A stretch of DNA of 5,611 nucleotides from an uncultured Collinsella sp. (GTDB taxonomy: Bacteria; Actinomycetota; Coriobacteriia; Coriobacteriales; Coriobacteriaceae). A program made the translations under genes and the position numbers. The notes under the pieces are model-generated. The model was not told the origin of the DNA, ran no database searches, and saw only the letters and a program-made list of their open reading frames with translations. Location: the NCBI GenBank assembly GCA_902492855.1, contig CABUMU010000117.1, positions 1 through 5,611 on the forward strand, written 5' to 3'. The first letter of the stretch is position 1; each line of letters begins with the position of its first letter. Positions 5,611 to 5,611 of the stretch are shown in pieces.

Positions 5611-5611
5611 G

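Overview
The window holds three housekeeping protein genes with structured intergenic DNA between them. All three genes have strongly G/C-ended codons over most of their length. Overall protein style and the valS-folC pairing suggest a high-G+C actinobacterial gut commensal of the Coriobacteriia, most likely Collinsella or a close relative. That assignment is an inference from recognition, not from any database comparison.

Layout. Positions 1-2424 (+) are the 3' part of valS, valyl-tRNA synthetase. The 5' end, including the HIGH-type signature, lies outside the window. A 274-bp gap (2425-2698) follows. It contains a 108-bp imperfect palindrome, a second small hairpin, and a terminator-like hairpin with a U run that ends 21 bases before the preferred folC start. 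Positions 2699-4042 (+) are folC, folylpolyglutamate/dihydrofolate synthase. A 350-bp convergent gap (4043-4392) is densely packed with palindromes: a 24-bp-stem hairpin, a 28-bp motif that recurs near the window end, a 156-bp element with long terminal inverted repeats, and a perfect 14-bp hairpin. Positions 4393-5481 (-) are an M24-family Xaa-Pro-type aminopeptidase (pepQ/pepP-like) with a clear ribosome-binding site and a plausible promoter. The last 130 bases (5482-5611) hold that promoter region, the second copy of the shared motif, and one more palindrome reaching the window edge.

How the genes relate. valS and folC are co-oriented and could be co-transcribed, but the gap between them carries possible termination or attenuation signals. 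The peptidase converges on folC and is a separate transcription unit. The products act in separate cytoplasmic processes: tRNA charging, folate polyglutamylation, and proline-peptide turnover.

The protein genes look ordinary. The interesting part is the intergenic DNA: at least five palindromic elements and a motif repeated across the window. They look like dispersed small repeats (REP/MITE-like) or structured RNA elements. No CRISPR array, tRNA, rRNA, transposase gene or defence gene is visible.
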